From positions 3,639,190 to 3,703,189 of the forward strand of contig NZ_JAGRRD010000001.1 of the NCBI RefSeq assembly GCF_018122735.1: a stretch of 64,000 bases of DNA, written 5' to 3'. Positions 16,407 to 24,679 of this stretch are shown one piece after another (positions within the stretch are counted from its first letter, which is position 1; each line of letters opens with the position of its first letter). Source of the DNA: Azoarcus sp. L1K30. Its GTDB lineage: Bacteria; Pseudomonadota; Gammaproteobacteria; Burkholderiales; Rhodocyclaceae. The notes beneath the pieces are model-generated. The model worked only from the letters and a program-made list of their open reading frames with translations, did no database searches and was not told the DNA's origin. The translations under genes and the position numbers were made by a program.

Positions 16407-18512
16407 ATGCGCAACAGCAGCAAACAGATCCGTCTTTGCGATTGCAATCGCAGCTTCAATCTCGACGCCGAGCGGCTGGGCGAACTCTCGTCCGGCGCCG
16501 CTGTGTCGGTCCATCACGAACTCTGCCGCCGTGAACTGCCGGTGCTGGAGGCGGATCTCGTCGCCGGGTGCGATGTGGCGGTGTCCTGTACGCAGGAGTC
16601 GGCCCTGTTCTCCGAACTCGCCGACTCGATCGATGCTGCCCGTCCGATCCGCATCTTCAACGTACGTGAAAACGCCGGCTGGTCGGACGAGCGCGCGGCA
16701 GTGACGCCCAAGATCGCGGCCCTGATCGCGGCCGCCACCACCTTGCCCGACGTCGAGCCGGTGACCGGCGTGCAGATGCATGCCGGGCGAACCTTGCTGA
16801 TCGTCGGCGAAGGTGGCGCCGCGCTGGGCTGGGCCGAGCGTCTGGCCAGCAGCTTCGAGGTCTCGGTGCTGATGACCGAGCGCGCAGGCGAGGTCGAGTT
16901 GCCGGCCGAGAACGCCTATCCGGTATGGTCGGGCAGCCCGCTGGCGCTCAAGGGCCATCTGGGCGCCTTCGAACTGAGCTGGACGCAGCAGAACCCGATC
17001 GATCTCGATCTGTGCGTGCACTGCAACGCCTGTATCAAGGCCTGCCCGGAAGGGGCGATCGGTTTTGATTTTCAGGTCGATGCGGACAAGTGCAGAAGCC
17101 ATCGCGCCTGTGTCACCGCCTGTGGAGAGATTGGCGCAATCGATTTTTCCCGCAAGGATGTTGCACGCAGCGAGCAGTTCGATCTGGTGCTCGATCTGCA
17201 GGCCGAACCCCTGCTCAAGCGCGTCGAGCTGCCCGACGGCTATGCTGCGCCCGGTCGCGACCCTTTCGATCAGGCGTTGGCGGTGCAGGCCCTCGGCGAA
17301 TGCGTCGGCGAATTCGAAAAGCCGCGTTATGTGGCCTTCGAGTCCGGCCTGTGCGCGCATAGCCGCTCGCGCAAGCAGGGCTGCAACAATTGCATCGAGG
17401 TCTGTGCGACCGAGGCGATCCGCAGCAATGGTGACTTGATCGCGGTCGATCCCTATCTGTGCAAGGGCTGTGGCACCTGCAGTACCGTGTGCCCGTCGGG
17501 TGCGCTGTCCTTCCAGTACCCCCGCGTGCCGGATGTCGGCTTGCAGGTCAAAACCGTGCTGAGCGAATACGCCTGTGCCGGCGGAAACGATGCCTGCGTG
17601 CTGTTCCATGCGGCAGATGCCGGGGGCAAGCTCATCGAGCGCCTGGCGCGCCGCGGCCGTGGTCTGCCGGCGCGGGTGATTCCGGTTGAGATCTGGAGCG
17701 CCGATGCGATCGGCCTCGACCTGATGCTCGGCACCCTGGCGTTGGGTGCCTGTCAGGTGGCGGTGCTCACGGCCGGCAGCCACGATACCGCACCGCTTCG
17801 GGCCCAGGCCGGGCATGCCATGGCGACTCTCGGCGCGCTCGGCTATGCCGGCGAGCCGGTGCGGATGATCGATGCAGCCGATGCGGACGACTGGAAAACG
17901 CTCGAGCAGGCGTTGTGGGACTGGGTGCCTGCAATGGCAGTGAGCCAGCCGGCGAGTTTTCGCCTGCTGCCGAAGAAGCGCGAAACCCTGGAACTGGCGC
18001 TGCGTCACCTGGTTGCCGAGGCGCCTGCGGCGCGTACCGAAGCCGGCTTGCCGGCGCTGGTGGCACTGAAGGCCGGCGCGCCCTTCGGTCAGGTCCTGGC
18101 CACGGATGCCTGCACGCTGTGCATGGCCTGTACTGGCGCCTGTCCGGCGGGTGCGCTGCGTGCGTCGAACGACTCCTACCGGCTTGACTTCATTGAACGC
18201 AACTGCCTGCAGTGCGGGCTGTGCGTGAGTGCGTGCCCGGAATCGGCGCTCAGTCTCGAGCCGCGCCTGTTGCTCGGTGACGAGGCCCGTCGCGCGCGCA
18301 AGCTGCGCGAAGCCGACACCTTCCACTGTGTGAGCTGCGGCAAGGCGATGGGGGCCTCGCCGATGATCGAGGCGATGATTTCGCGCCTGACTGGCCACTC
18401 GATGTTTGCCTCGGCCGCCGAACTCGGCCGCCTGCGCATGTGCGGCGACTGCAGGGTGATCGACCTGATGAAGAACGAGCAAAGCACCAAAGCCTGGGAC
18501 ATGACCGAATGA
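16407..18512 (+). CDS. Cytoplasmic polyferredoxin of the fdh operon, HdrA/MvhD-like
   Basis: 701 residues, no signal peptide. The first 100 residues (IRLCDCNRSFN, HHELCRREL, VAVSCTQES) resemble the HdrA N-terminal domain. A shortened Rossmann-like segment (TLLIVGEGGAALGWAERL) follows at about 131-160. Six 4Fe-4S motifs come in three pairs: CVHCNACIKACPEG from C203 with CRSHRACVTACG; CNNCIEVCATEA with CKGCGTCSTVCPSG; and CTLCMACTGACPAG with CLQCGLCVSACPES. Between the second and third pairs lies an MvhD-like stretch (CVLFHAADAGG, LGACQVAVLTAG). The C-terminus adds CVSCG and CGDC. It overlaps the chaperone gene start by ATGA. It probably feeds or accepts electrons during Fdh maturation or function; this is inference. 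Confidence 0.82.
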   Translation: MRNSSKQIRLCDCNRSFNLDAERLGELSSGAAVSVHHELCRRELPVLEADLVAGCDVAVSCTQESALFSELADSIDAARPIRIFNVRENAGWSDERAAVTPKIAALIAAATTLPDVEPVTGVQMHAGRTLLIVGEGGAALGWAERLASSFEVSVLMTERAGEVELPAENAYPVWSGSPLALKGHLGAFELSWTQQNPIDLDLCVHCNACIKACPEGAIGFDFQVDADKCRSHRACVTACGEIGAIDFSRKDVARSEQFDLVLDLQAEPLLKRVELPDGYAAPGRDPFDQALAVQALGECVGEFEKPRYVAFESGLCAHSRSRKQGCNNCIEVCATEAIRSNGDLIAVDPYLCKGCGTCSTVCPSGALSFQYPRVPDVGLQVKTVLSEYACAGGNDACVLFHAADAGGKLIERLARRGRGLPARVIPVEIWSADAIGLDLMLGTLALGACQVAVLTAGSHDTAPLRAQAGHAMATLGALGYAGEPVRMIDAADADDWKTLEQALWDWVPAMAVSQPASFRLLPKKRETLELALRHLVAEAPAARTEAGLPALVALKAGAPFGQVLATDACTLCMACTGACPAGALRASNDSYRLDFIERNCLQCGLCVSACPESALSLEPRLLLGDEARRARKLREADTFHCVSCGKAMGASPMIEAMISRLTGHSMFASAAELGRLRMCGDCRVIDLMKNEQSTKAWDMTE

Positions 18513-19144
18513 ATGCACCGATGAGCGCCGGCGTCCGCACGCTGCAGCCCGCACCGGCATGCTCGGAAGAGGACCGCGCGCGCGCCGAACACTATGCGCT
18601 GCTTGCCCGCCTGTACTTTGCTCCGCCGGATGCCGCCCTGCTGCAGGGGCTGAGCCGGATCGCGCAGGTGCTGGGTGCAGGCAAGGGCGCATTCCCAGAG
18701 GCCTGGGCGGCACTGGGCGAAGCTGCTGCGGCGACGAGCGCCGAGGCGGTCGGTGTCGAGTATTCCGCGCTGTTCCAGGGCGTCGGGCGTGCCGAGGTCA
18801 TGCTCAACGGTTCCTGGTATCTGACCGGCTTCCTGCAGGAAGAGCCGTTGGCCGAACTGCGCGAGGATCTGATCGAGCTCGGACTCGGACGACGTGAGGG
18901 CGTGGCCGAAACCGAGGACCACATTGCTGCGTTGGCCGAGGTGATGCGGCATCTGGTGGTGATCGGCCCGGACGACGAGGGGTTGGTGCGGCAACAGGCA
19001 TTCTTCAGCCGCCACATCGCGCCGTGGTACGGCGCTTTCGTGGCAGAGGTCGCGGCTGCGCCGTCGGCCAGTTTCTATGTACGGGTCGGCAGTCTGTTGC
19101 AGGCCTTTTTCGATATCGAGCGCCAGGCGTTCGACATGGTGTGA
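18509..19144 (+). CDS. TorD/DmsD-family molybdoenzyme chaperone
   Basis: 211 residues, all helical and cytoplasmic. The core has AEHYALLARLYFAPPDAALLQGLS near the N-terminus, EYSALFQGVGRAEVMLNGSWYLTGFL, and a late FFSRHIAPWYGAFVAEV segment, characteristic of the TorD/NarJ family. Such proteins bind Tat signal peptides and hold the apo-enzyme for cofactor insertion. It sits directly before the two Tat proteins of this operon, so FdhA is the expected client. The start (ATGA) overlaps the polyferredoxin stop. Confidence 0.85.
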   Translation: MNAPMSAGVRTLQPAPACSEEDRARAEHYALLARLYFAPPDAALLQGLSRIAQVLGAGKGAFPEAWAALGEAAAATSAEAVGVEYSALFQGVGRAEVMLNGSWYLTGFLQEEPLAELREDLIELGLGRREGVAETEDHIAALAEVMRHLVVIGPDDEGLVRQQAFFSRHIAPWYGAFVAEVAAAPSASFYVRVGSLLQAFFDIERQAFDMV

Positions 19145-19193
19145 TCGGGCCGGCCACGGCCGGCAGTCCGTCCAATTGATGGGGAGAACGAAG

Positions 19194-19400
19194 ATGAGCG
19201 AGAACAAGACCAGGCTGTCGCGGCGGAACTTCCTGCTGTCGCTCGGGGCTGGCGGGGCCGCAGGTGCGGCGGCGGTGGCCACGGTGGCGAGCGGGCCGGC
19301 TGCACCGGCAGTTGAGCAGGCGGTGAAGCGTGCCGCCTCCAGCGAGGGCGTCGGCACCAGCGAGCACATGCGCAACTACTACCGCACTGCGCGCATCTGA
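19194..19400 (+). CDS. Small Tat-signal protein, formate dehydrogenase region (TIGR02811-like)
   Basis: 68 residues, of which half is a twin-arginine signal (TRLSRRNFLLSLGAGGAAGA, RR at about 10-11) followed by an Ala-rich hydrophobic stretch. The short mature part ends SEHMRNYYRTARI. The family of tiny Tat proteins found beside formate dehydrogenase alpha subunits matches in size and position. Function is unknown; it may be a small membrane-anchored or periplasmic accessory subunit. GGGGAGA precedes the ATG by six bases, and fdhA starts 13 bases after its stop. Confidence 0.85.
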   Translation: MSENKTRLSRRNFLLSLGAGGAAGAAAVATVASGPAAPAVEQAVKRAASSEGVGTSEHMRNYYRTARI

Positions 19401-19413
19401 AGGAGAGCATACG

Positions 19414-22320
19414 ATGTTGACCAGGAAAAGTGCCGTCGTCAGCGGCAGCAGCACCCGGCGTTTGCGCAGCTCTGCGGCGCGCATCATGGGCAAGACCATG
19501 GACCGCAGGGCCTTCCTCAAGCATTCAGGCCTCGGCATGGGGGCCGGCGCGATTGCCACCCAGCTGCCCTACAACCTGATCGGCAGCGCAGAAGCGGCCG
19601 AATCGACTGAAAACCGCATGGCCGGTGGCGAGGAAGTCAAGCGCACCGTGTGTACCCACTGTTCGGTGGGCTGTGCGGTGGATGCGGTGGTGAAGAACGG
19701 CGTGTGGGTGCGGCAGGAGCCGGTGTTCGACTCACCGATCAATCTCGGTGCGCACTGCGCCAAGGGCGCCTCGGTCCGCGAGCACGGTCACGGGGAGCAT
19801 CGCCTGAAGTACCCGATGAAGCTGGTCGACGGCAAGTATCAGAAGATCAGCTGGGAACAGGCGCTGAACGAAGTCGGCGACCGTCTGCTGAAGATCCGCG
19901 AAGAGAGCGGTCCGGACGCCGTGTACTGGATCGGCTCGTCCAAACACAATAACGAGCAGTCCTATCTGCTGCGCAAGTTCGTGTCCTTCTGGGGCACCAA
20001 CAACTGCGACCACCAGGCCCGTATCTGCCACTCCACCACGGTGGCCGGTGTGGCGAACACCTGGGGTTACGGCGCGATGACCAACTCCTACAACGACATG
20101 CAGTTCGCCAAGGCGATGCTGTTCATCGGCTCCAACGCTGCCGAGGCGCATCCGGTGTCGCTGCTGCACATTCTGCATGCCAAGGAAAACGGCGCCAGGA
20201 TGATCGTCGTGGACCCGCGCTTTACCCGCACCGCGGCCAAGGCCGACCATTACGTGCGTATCCGTTCCGGTACCGACATTCCCTTCATCTGGGGCATGCT
20301 GTACCACATCTTCAAGAACGGCTGGGAAGACACCAAGTACATCAACGATCGCGTCTTCGGCCTGGAAAAGGTCAAGGAAGAGATCATGACCTGGACGCCG
20401 GAAAAGGTCACCGAGGTGACCGGCATCCCGGAAGAGCAGGTCTTCAAGGTCGCCGAGGCGATGGCGAAGAACAAGCCGTCGACGGTGGTGTGGTGCATGG
20501 GGCAGACCCAGCACACCGTCGGCAACGCCAACGTGCGCGCGATGTGCATTTTGCAGCTGGTGCTGGGTAACGTCGGCGTGTCCGGTGGCGGCACCAACAT
20601 CTTCCGCGGTCACGACAACGTGCAGGGCGCAACCGACGTCGGCCCCAACCCCGATTCGCTGCCCGGCTACTACGGTCTGGCTGCAGGCTCGTGGAAGCAC
20701 TGGGCGACGGTGTGGGGTGTGGACTACGAGTGGATCAAGGGGCGTTACGCCTCCGAGGCGATGATGACCAAGTCTGGCATCACCGTGTCGCGCTGGATCG
20801 ACGGCGTGCTCGAGAACAACGAACTGATCGACCAGGATTCGAACCTGCGCGCGGTGGTCTACTGGGGGCACGCGCCCAACTCGCAGACTCGTGGCGCCGA
20901 GATGGTCGAGGCGATGAAGAAGCTCGACACCATGGTGGTGATCGATCCCTATCCCTCGGCAACCGCATCGATGGCGGCGATGGTACGCAAGGATGGTGTG
21001 TATCTGCTGCCGGCCGCGACCCAGTTCGAGACCTATGGCTCGTGTACGGCCTCGAACCGTTCGCTCCAGTGGCGAGAGAAGGTGATCGAGCCCCTGTTCG
21101 AGTCCAAGCCCGATCACACCATCATGTATGCCTTCGCCAGGAAGTTCGGCTTTGGCGACGAGCTGGTGAAGAACGTCAAGCTCACCAAGGACAAGCAGGG
21201 CTGGGACGAACCGGAGATCGAGGACATTCTGCGCGAGATCAACCGCGGTACCTGGACCATCGGCTACACCGGCCAGTCGCCCGAGCGCCTGAAGCTGCAC
21301 ATGAAGAACATGCACACCTTCGATGTGAAAACGCTGAAGGCGGTGGGGGGGCCGTGCGACGGAGAATACTTCGGTCTGCCGTGGCCCTGTTTCGGCACGG
21401 CGGAGATGAAGCATCCCGGTACGCCCAACCTGTACGACACCTCGAAGCACGTGATGGACGGCGGGGGCAACTTCCGCGCCAACTTCGGCGTCGAGCGCGA
21501 TGGCGTGTCGCTGCTCGCGGCAGACGGCTCCGCCTCCAAGGGAGCGGACCTGCAGATGGGTTACCCCGAGTTCGACCATGTGCTGCTGAAGAAGCTGGGT
21601 TGGTGGGACGAGCTCACCGACGCCGAAAAGGCGCTGGCCGAGGGCAAGAACTGGAAGACCGACCTCTCCGGCGGCATTCAGCGCGTGGTGATGAAGAATC
21701 ACGGCTGTCACCCCTTCGGCAATGCCAAGGCGCGTGCGCTGGTGTGGAACTTCCCCGATCCGGTGCCGCTGCACCGCGAGCCGATCTACTCGCCGCGTCC
21801 GGACATGGTCGAGAAGTACCCGACGCATGCCGACAAGATGGCCTTCTGGCGTCTGCCCACGCTGTACAAGTCGTTGCAGGACAAGGTCAAGGATATCTCC
21901 AGGGAATATCCGCTGATCATGACCTCGGGACGCCTGGTCGAGTACGAGGGCGGTGGCGAGGAAACCCGCTCAAACCCGTGGCTGGCCGAGTTGCAACAGG
22001 AGATGTTCGCCGAAGTGAATCCGAAGGACGCCAACGACCAGGGCATCCGCAACGGCGACTACATGTGGGTCGAGTCGCCGACCAAGGCCAAACTCAAGGT
22101 GCGTGCTCAGGTTACCGAGCGGGTGGGTGCGGGCACGGTATTCCTGCCCTTCCACTTTTCCGGCTGGTGGCAGGGCGAAGACATGCTCAAGTATTACCCC
22201 GAGGGCGCGGCACCGATCGTGCGTGGCGAGGCGGTCAATACCGCGACTACTTACGGTTATGACTCGGTGACGATGATGCAGGAAACCAAGACGACCCTGT
22301 GCCGGGTCATGAAGGCCTGA
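19414..22320 (+). CDS. fdhA: Tat-exported formate dehydrogenase, molybdopterin alpha subunit
   Basis: 968 residues. A 28-residue N-terminal extension precedes the Tat motif DRRAFLKHSGLG (R31-R32). The 4Fe-4S site is CTHCSVGC (C80, C83, C87) plus C115 in AHCAKG. The active-site position is Cys, not selenocysteine: C205 followed by His206 in ARICHSTTVAG. The C-terminal bis-MGD domain holds MTSGRLVEYEGGGEE and VFLPFHFSGWWQGED. It oxidises formate to CO2 in the periplasm and passes electrons to FdhB. The start at 19414 has AAGGAGAG seven bases upstream; longer readings overlap the Tat gene. Neighbouring mobA, mobB, fdhD and the TorD-like chaperone supply its cofactor and folding. Confidence 0.95.
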   Translation: MLTRKSAVVSGSSTRRLRSSAARIMGKTMDRRAFLKHSGLGMGAGAIATQLPYNLIGSAEAAESTENRMAGGEEVKRTVCTHCSVGCAVDAVVKNGVWVRQEPVFDSPINLGAHCAKGASVREHGHGEHRLKYPMKLVDGKYQKISWEQALNEVGDRLLKIREESGPDAVYWIGSSKHNNEQSYLLRKFVSFWGTNNCDHQARICHSTTVAGVANTWGYGAMTNSYNDMQFAKAMLFIGSNAAEAHPVSLLHILHAKENGARMIVVDPRFTRTAAKADHYVRIRSGTDIPFIWGMLYHIFKNGWEDTKYINDRVFGLEKVKEEIMTWTPEKVTEVTGIPEEQVFKVAEAMAKNKPSTVVWCMGQTQHTVGNANVRAMCILQLVLGNVGVSGGGTNIFRGHDNVQGATDVGPNPDSLPGYYGLAAGSWKHWATVWGVDYEWIKGRYASEAMMTKSGITVSRWIDGVLENNELIDQDSNLRAVVYWGHAPNSQTRGAEMVEAMKKLDTMVVIDPYPSATASMAAMVRKDGVYLLPAATQFETYGSCTASNRSLQWREKVIEPLFESKPDHTIMYAFARKFGFGDELVKNVKLTKDKQGWDEPEIEDILREINRGTWTIGYTGQSPERLKLHMKNMHTFDVKTLKAVGGPCDGEYFGLPWPCFGTAEMKHPGTPNLYDTSKHVMDGGGNFRANFGVERDGVSLLAADGSASKGADLQMGYPEFDHVLLKKLGWWDELTDAEKALAEGKNWKTDLSGGIQRVVMKNHGCHPFGNAKARALVWNFPDPVPLHREPIYSPRPDMVEKYPTHADKMAFWRLPTLYKSLQDKVKDISREYPLIMTSGRLVEYEGGGEETRSNPWLAELQQEMFAEVNPKDANDQGIRNGDYMWVESPTKAKLKVRAQVTERVGAGTVFLPFHFSGWWQGEDMLKYYPEGAAPIVRGEAVNTATTYGYDSVTMMQETKTTLCRVMKA

Positions 22321-22336
22321 GGGGGAGGAGAGAACA

Positions 22337-22945
22337 ATGGGACGCATGAAATTTCTGTGTGACGCTGAGCGCTGCATCGAGTGCAACGGCTGTGTCACCG
22401 CCTGCAAGAATGAGAACGAGGTGCCTTGGGGTGTCAACCGCCGCCGGGTGGTGACGATCAACGACGGGGTCCCGGGTGAGCGCTCGATGTCGGTGGCCTG
22501 CATGCACTGCTCGGACGCACCGTGCATGGCGGTGTGCCCGACCAACTGCTTCTACAAGGCAGAGGGCGGCGTGGTGCTGCACGACAAGGACCTGTGCATC
22601 GGCTGCGGTTACTGCTTCTATGCCTGCCCGTTCGGCGCGCCGCAATTCCCCAACGGTCCGAGCGCCTTCGGCGAGCGCGGCAAGATGGACAAGTGCACCT
22701 TCTGTGCTGGTGGTCCGGAAGAGACCGGTTCCAAGGAAGAGTATGCCAAGTACGGCTCCAATCGCCTTGCCGAGGGCAAGCTGCCGGCCTGTGCCGAGAT
22801 GTGTTCGACCAAGGCGTTGCTGGCGGGCGATTCGGCTGCCGTGTCCGATATCTTCCGTGACCGCGTGTTGCGTCGTGGCAAGGGGCTGGAGGCCTGGGGC
22901 TGGATGACGGCTTACGGCGCCGAGCAGAAGGAGGGTGCGAAATGA
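22337..22945 (+). CDS. fdhB: Formate dehydrogenase iron-sulfur (beta) subunit
   Basis: 202 residues with four cysteine groups for four 4Fe-4S clusters: CIECNGCVTACKNE near residue 14, CMHCSDAPCMAVCP, CIGCGYCFYACPFG and CTFC...CAEMC. It relays electrons from FdhA to the cytochrome b subunit. No signal peptide is seen, so it probably crosses the membrane with FdhA by the Tat route. It lacks the C-terminal membrane helix of E. coli FdnH. It has a GGGGGAGGAG-type ribosome site upstream, and its stop overlaps the lipoprotein start (ATGA). Confidence 0.93.
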   Translation: MGRMKFLCDAERCIECNGCVTACKNENEVPWGVNRRRVVTINDGVPGERSMSVACMHCSDAPCMAVCPTNCFYKAEGGVVLHDKDLCIGCGYCFYACPFGAPQFPNGPSAFGERGKMDKCTFCAGGPEETGSKEEYAKYGSNRLAEGKLPACAEMCSTKALLAGDSAAVSDIFRDRVLRRGKGLEAWGWMTAYGAEQKEGAK

Positions 22946-23169
22946 ACACGCGAGGCTTGATGTCGATGCTGGCGGCAGTGGTGCTGGCGGTCGGGCTGAC
23001 CGGCTGCGGCGAGCAGCCGCAGGTGGTGTCCTATGAGCAGGGCAAGTATCAGGGCAAGGCCGACAGCCAGCCTTGGGACAATCCGGTGTTCAAGGGTGAC
23101 AAGGCCGCGTGGGAGCTGGCGATGAAGAATCGCACCCGAGGGCAGAACGAATACAACCGTACCCAGTGA
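22942..23169 (+). CDS. Small lipoprotein between fdhB and fdhC
   Basis: 75 residues. Hydrophobic signal MLAAVVLAVGLTGC ends in a lipobox (LTGC), giving a mature lipoprotein of about 53 residues. The mature part is polar, with YEQGKYQGKADSQPWDNP and a C-terminal TRGQNEYNRTQ. No known domain recognised. The ATG overlaps the fdhB stop, and fdhC begins 11 bases later, so it is embedded among structural genes and may be an accessory subunit of the periplasmic complex. That role is inference from position. Confidence 0.8.
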   Translation: MNTRGLMSMLAAVVLAVGLTGCGEQPQVVSYEQGKYQGKADSQPWDNPVFKGDKAAWELAMKNRTRGQNEYNRTQ

Positions 23170-23180
23170 GGAGGCTCACC

Positions 23181-24215
23181 ATGAAGACAATCTTCATGCG
23201 TCATGGCGGCAGCCTGAGGCTGCTGCTGCTGTGCTGGCTGTTGGCACTTTTCGGCGCCTTCATGCCGGCGCAGGCCGCGGGCGAGGCGGCTGCCGAGCAG
23301 GTTGCACGTCAGCAATCCCAGCCGCTGAACAACGCACCGGTCTGGCGCGAGGTGCGTTCGGGCGAGGCCCACTTCACGCTGGCAAAGGGGCCGGAGGCGG
23401 GCGTCCTGATCCAGAGCGAAGGCAACACCTGGCGGCAGTGGCGTAACGGCCCGATCACCCAGTACGGGGGCTGGCTGCTGATCATCGTGCCGTCGGCCAT
23501 CGCGCTGTTCTGGATGGTCAAGGGAACGATGAAATTGCATGCCAAGCCCACCGGACGCAAGATGAAGCGCTTCTCGGCCTTCGAGCGCTTTGCGCACTGG
23601 GGCACGGCGATCACCTTCCTGCTGCTGGCAGTGACCGGCGTCGCGATTCTCTTCGGCAAGCACGTGCTGGCGCCAGTCTTCGGGCCGGAGTTCTTCGCTT
23701 CGCTGCTGGTGGCCGGCAAGCTGATTCACAACTACATCGGCCCGGTGTTCGGGGTCTTTGTCGTGCTGATGATCCTGACCTTCCTGCGCGACAACGTGTG
23801 GCAGGCCTGCGATGCGATCTGGATCAGGCGTGCGGGCGGCCTGCTCGGCGGTGATCACGTGCCGTCGAGCCGTTTCAACTTCGGTGAAAAGACCTGGTTC
23901 TGGATTGGGGTAACCTTTCTTGGTCTCACCGTGGTGGGGTCCGGGCTGGTGATGGACTTTCCCAACTATGGCTGGACGCGTGCCGACATGCAGCTTGCCA
24001 ACATGGTGCATGGCATCGGTGCGCTGGTACTGCTGGCCTTGTCCTTCGGTCATATCTACATGGGCACGATCGGGGTAGAAGGCGCCTATCAGTCGATGAA
24101 AACCGGCTATGTGGATGAGACCTGGGCCAGGGAGCACCATGAGTTCTGGTACGAAGACGTCAAGGCCGGAAAGTCCGGCCATCCTCAGGATTCGGTTACA
24201 GGAGCACGTTCATGA
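23181..24215 (+). CDS. fdhC: Formate dehydrogenase cytochrome b (gamma) subunit
   Basis: 344 residues, longer than E. coli FdnI because of an N-terminal signal-like segment (LLLLCWLLALFGAFMPAQA) and a periplasmic stretch (to about residue 90). The membrane core has about four further helices with FERFAHWGTAITFLLLAVTG, GKLIHNYIGPVFG and MVHGIGALVLLALSFGHIY; the His residues in these helices are the expected haem b ligands. It anchors the complex and would transfer electrons from formate to the quinone pool. GAGGAGG precedes the ATG at 23181. Its stop overlaps the next start (ATGA). Confidence 0.92.
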   Translation: MKTIFMRHGGSLRLLLLCWLLALFGAFMPAQAAGEAAAEQVARQQSQPLNNAPVWREVRSGEAHFTLAKGPEAGVLIQSEGNTWRQWRNGPITQYGGWLLIIVPSAIALFWMVKGTMKLHAKPTGRKMKRFSAFERFAHWGTAITFLLLAVTGVAILFGKHVLAPVFGPEFFASLLVAGKLIHNYIGPVFGVFVVLMILTFLRDNVWQACDAIWIRRAGGLLGGDHVPSSRFNFGEKTWFWIGVTFLGLTVVGSGLVMDFPNYGWTRADMQLANMVHGIGALVLLALSFGHIYMGTIGVEGAYQSMKTGYVDETWAREHHEFWYEDVKAGKSGHPQDSVTGARS

Positions 24216-24427
24216 AATCCATGCTTCGCATCGCATTCGTGGCCACCGGCCTCGCAATCGCAGCGGGTTCGGCCTGGGCCAAATTGCCTCCACCCTCGGA
24301 AGAGGCGAAGGCCAAGGCGGCCGAGGCCAAGGTCAAGGCCGAAGAGGCATCCAAGCTTGCCGCGGAGCGACTGGCTGCGGCCCAGGACCGTGTTGCCGCA
24401 GCGTGGAAGGCCAAAACCGCCAAATAG
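24212..24427 (+). CDS. Small exported Ala/Lys/Glu-rich helical protein
   Basis: 71 residues. A cleavable signal peptide (LRIAFVATGLAIAAGSAWA) is followed by KLPPPSEEAKAKAAEAKVKA and a run of Ala/Glu/Lys heptads to the C-terminus, predicted to be one amphipathic helix or coiled coil. Last gene of the fdh operon, coupled to fdhC by ATGA and followed by two terminators. No family recognised. It could be a periplasmic stabilising or docking factor for the formate dehydrogenase complex, or an unrelated passenger. Confidence 0.75.
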   Translation: MKSMLRIAFVATGLAIAAGSAWAKLPPPSEEAKAKAAEAKVKAEEASKLAAERLAAAQDRVAAAWKAKTAK

Positions 24428-24431
24428 TCTG

Positions 24432-24468
24432 CGGACCGATACCTGCAGGTTCGGTCCGGACGATTTTT
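24432..24468 (+). terminator. First terminator after the fdh operon
   Basis: Arms CGGACCGA (24432-24439) and TCGGTCCG (24451-24458) enclose ACCTGCAGGT, itself self-complementary, so the stem is long and GC-rich. A T-run (GATTTTTCC) follows at 24462-24469. It starts five bases after the last stop of the operon. Confidence 0.8.
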
Positions 24469-24499
24469 CCCTCCCGTTGTTCGTCCGGACCCTCTTGAG

Positions 24500-24533
24500 C
24501 CCCGCCCGACCTTGGTCTGGCGGGGTATTTTCT
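24500..24533 (+). terminator. Second, tandem terminator after the fdh operon
   Basis: Arms CCCCGCC (24500-24506) and GGCGGGG (24519-24525) with a 12-base loop, followed by TATTTTC. Together with the hairpin 40 bases upstream it isolates the fdh operon from the downstream methyltransferase gene. The rest of the 252-base gap (24534-24679) shows nothing further. Confidence 0.78.
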
Positions 24534-24679
24534 GAGCGCTTGAAGAGCCTGCTACTTTGCTGCCGGCGGCGGCACGCGGCGCACACGTTACAATGCGCGT
24601 TTGCCGTGCAGCCGCAAGCGCACGGGCATGCACCGCACATTGGCTGCGGGCAGCATTCTCAATCTCGTCGGAGCGCCTG

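Noticed and set aside
16200-22262. Very long open frames opposite or in other frames of the fdh genes (837, 698 and 523 codons)
   Set aside because: They follow the codon structure of the true genes in GC-rich DNA, have Arg/Ala/His-rich unconserved translations and no ribosome sites; the opposite strand carries unmistakable Fe-S and molybdopterin motifs.
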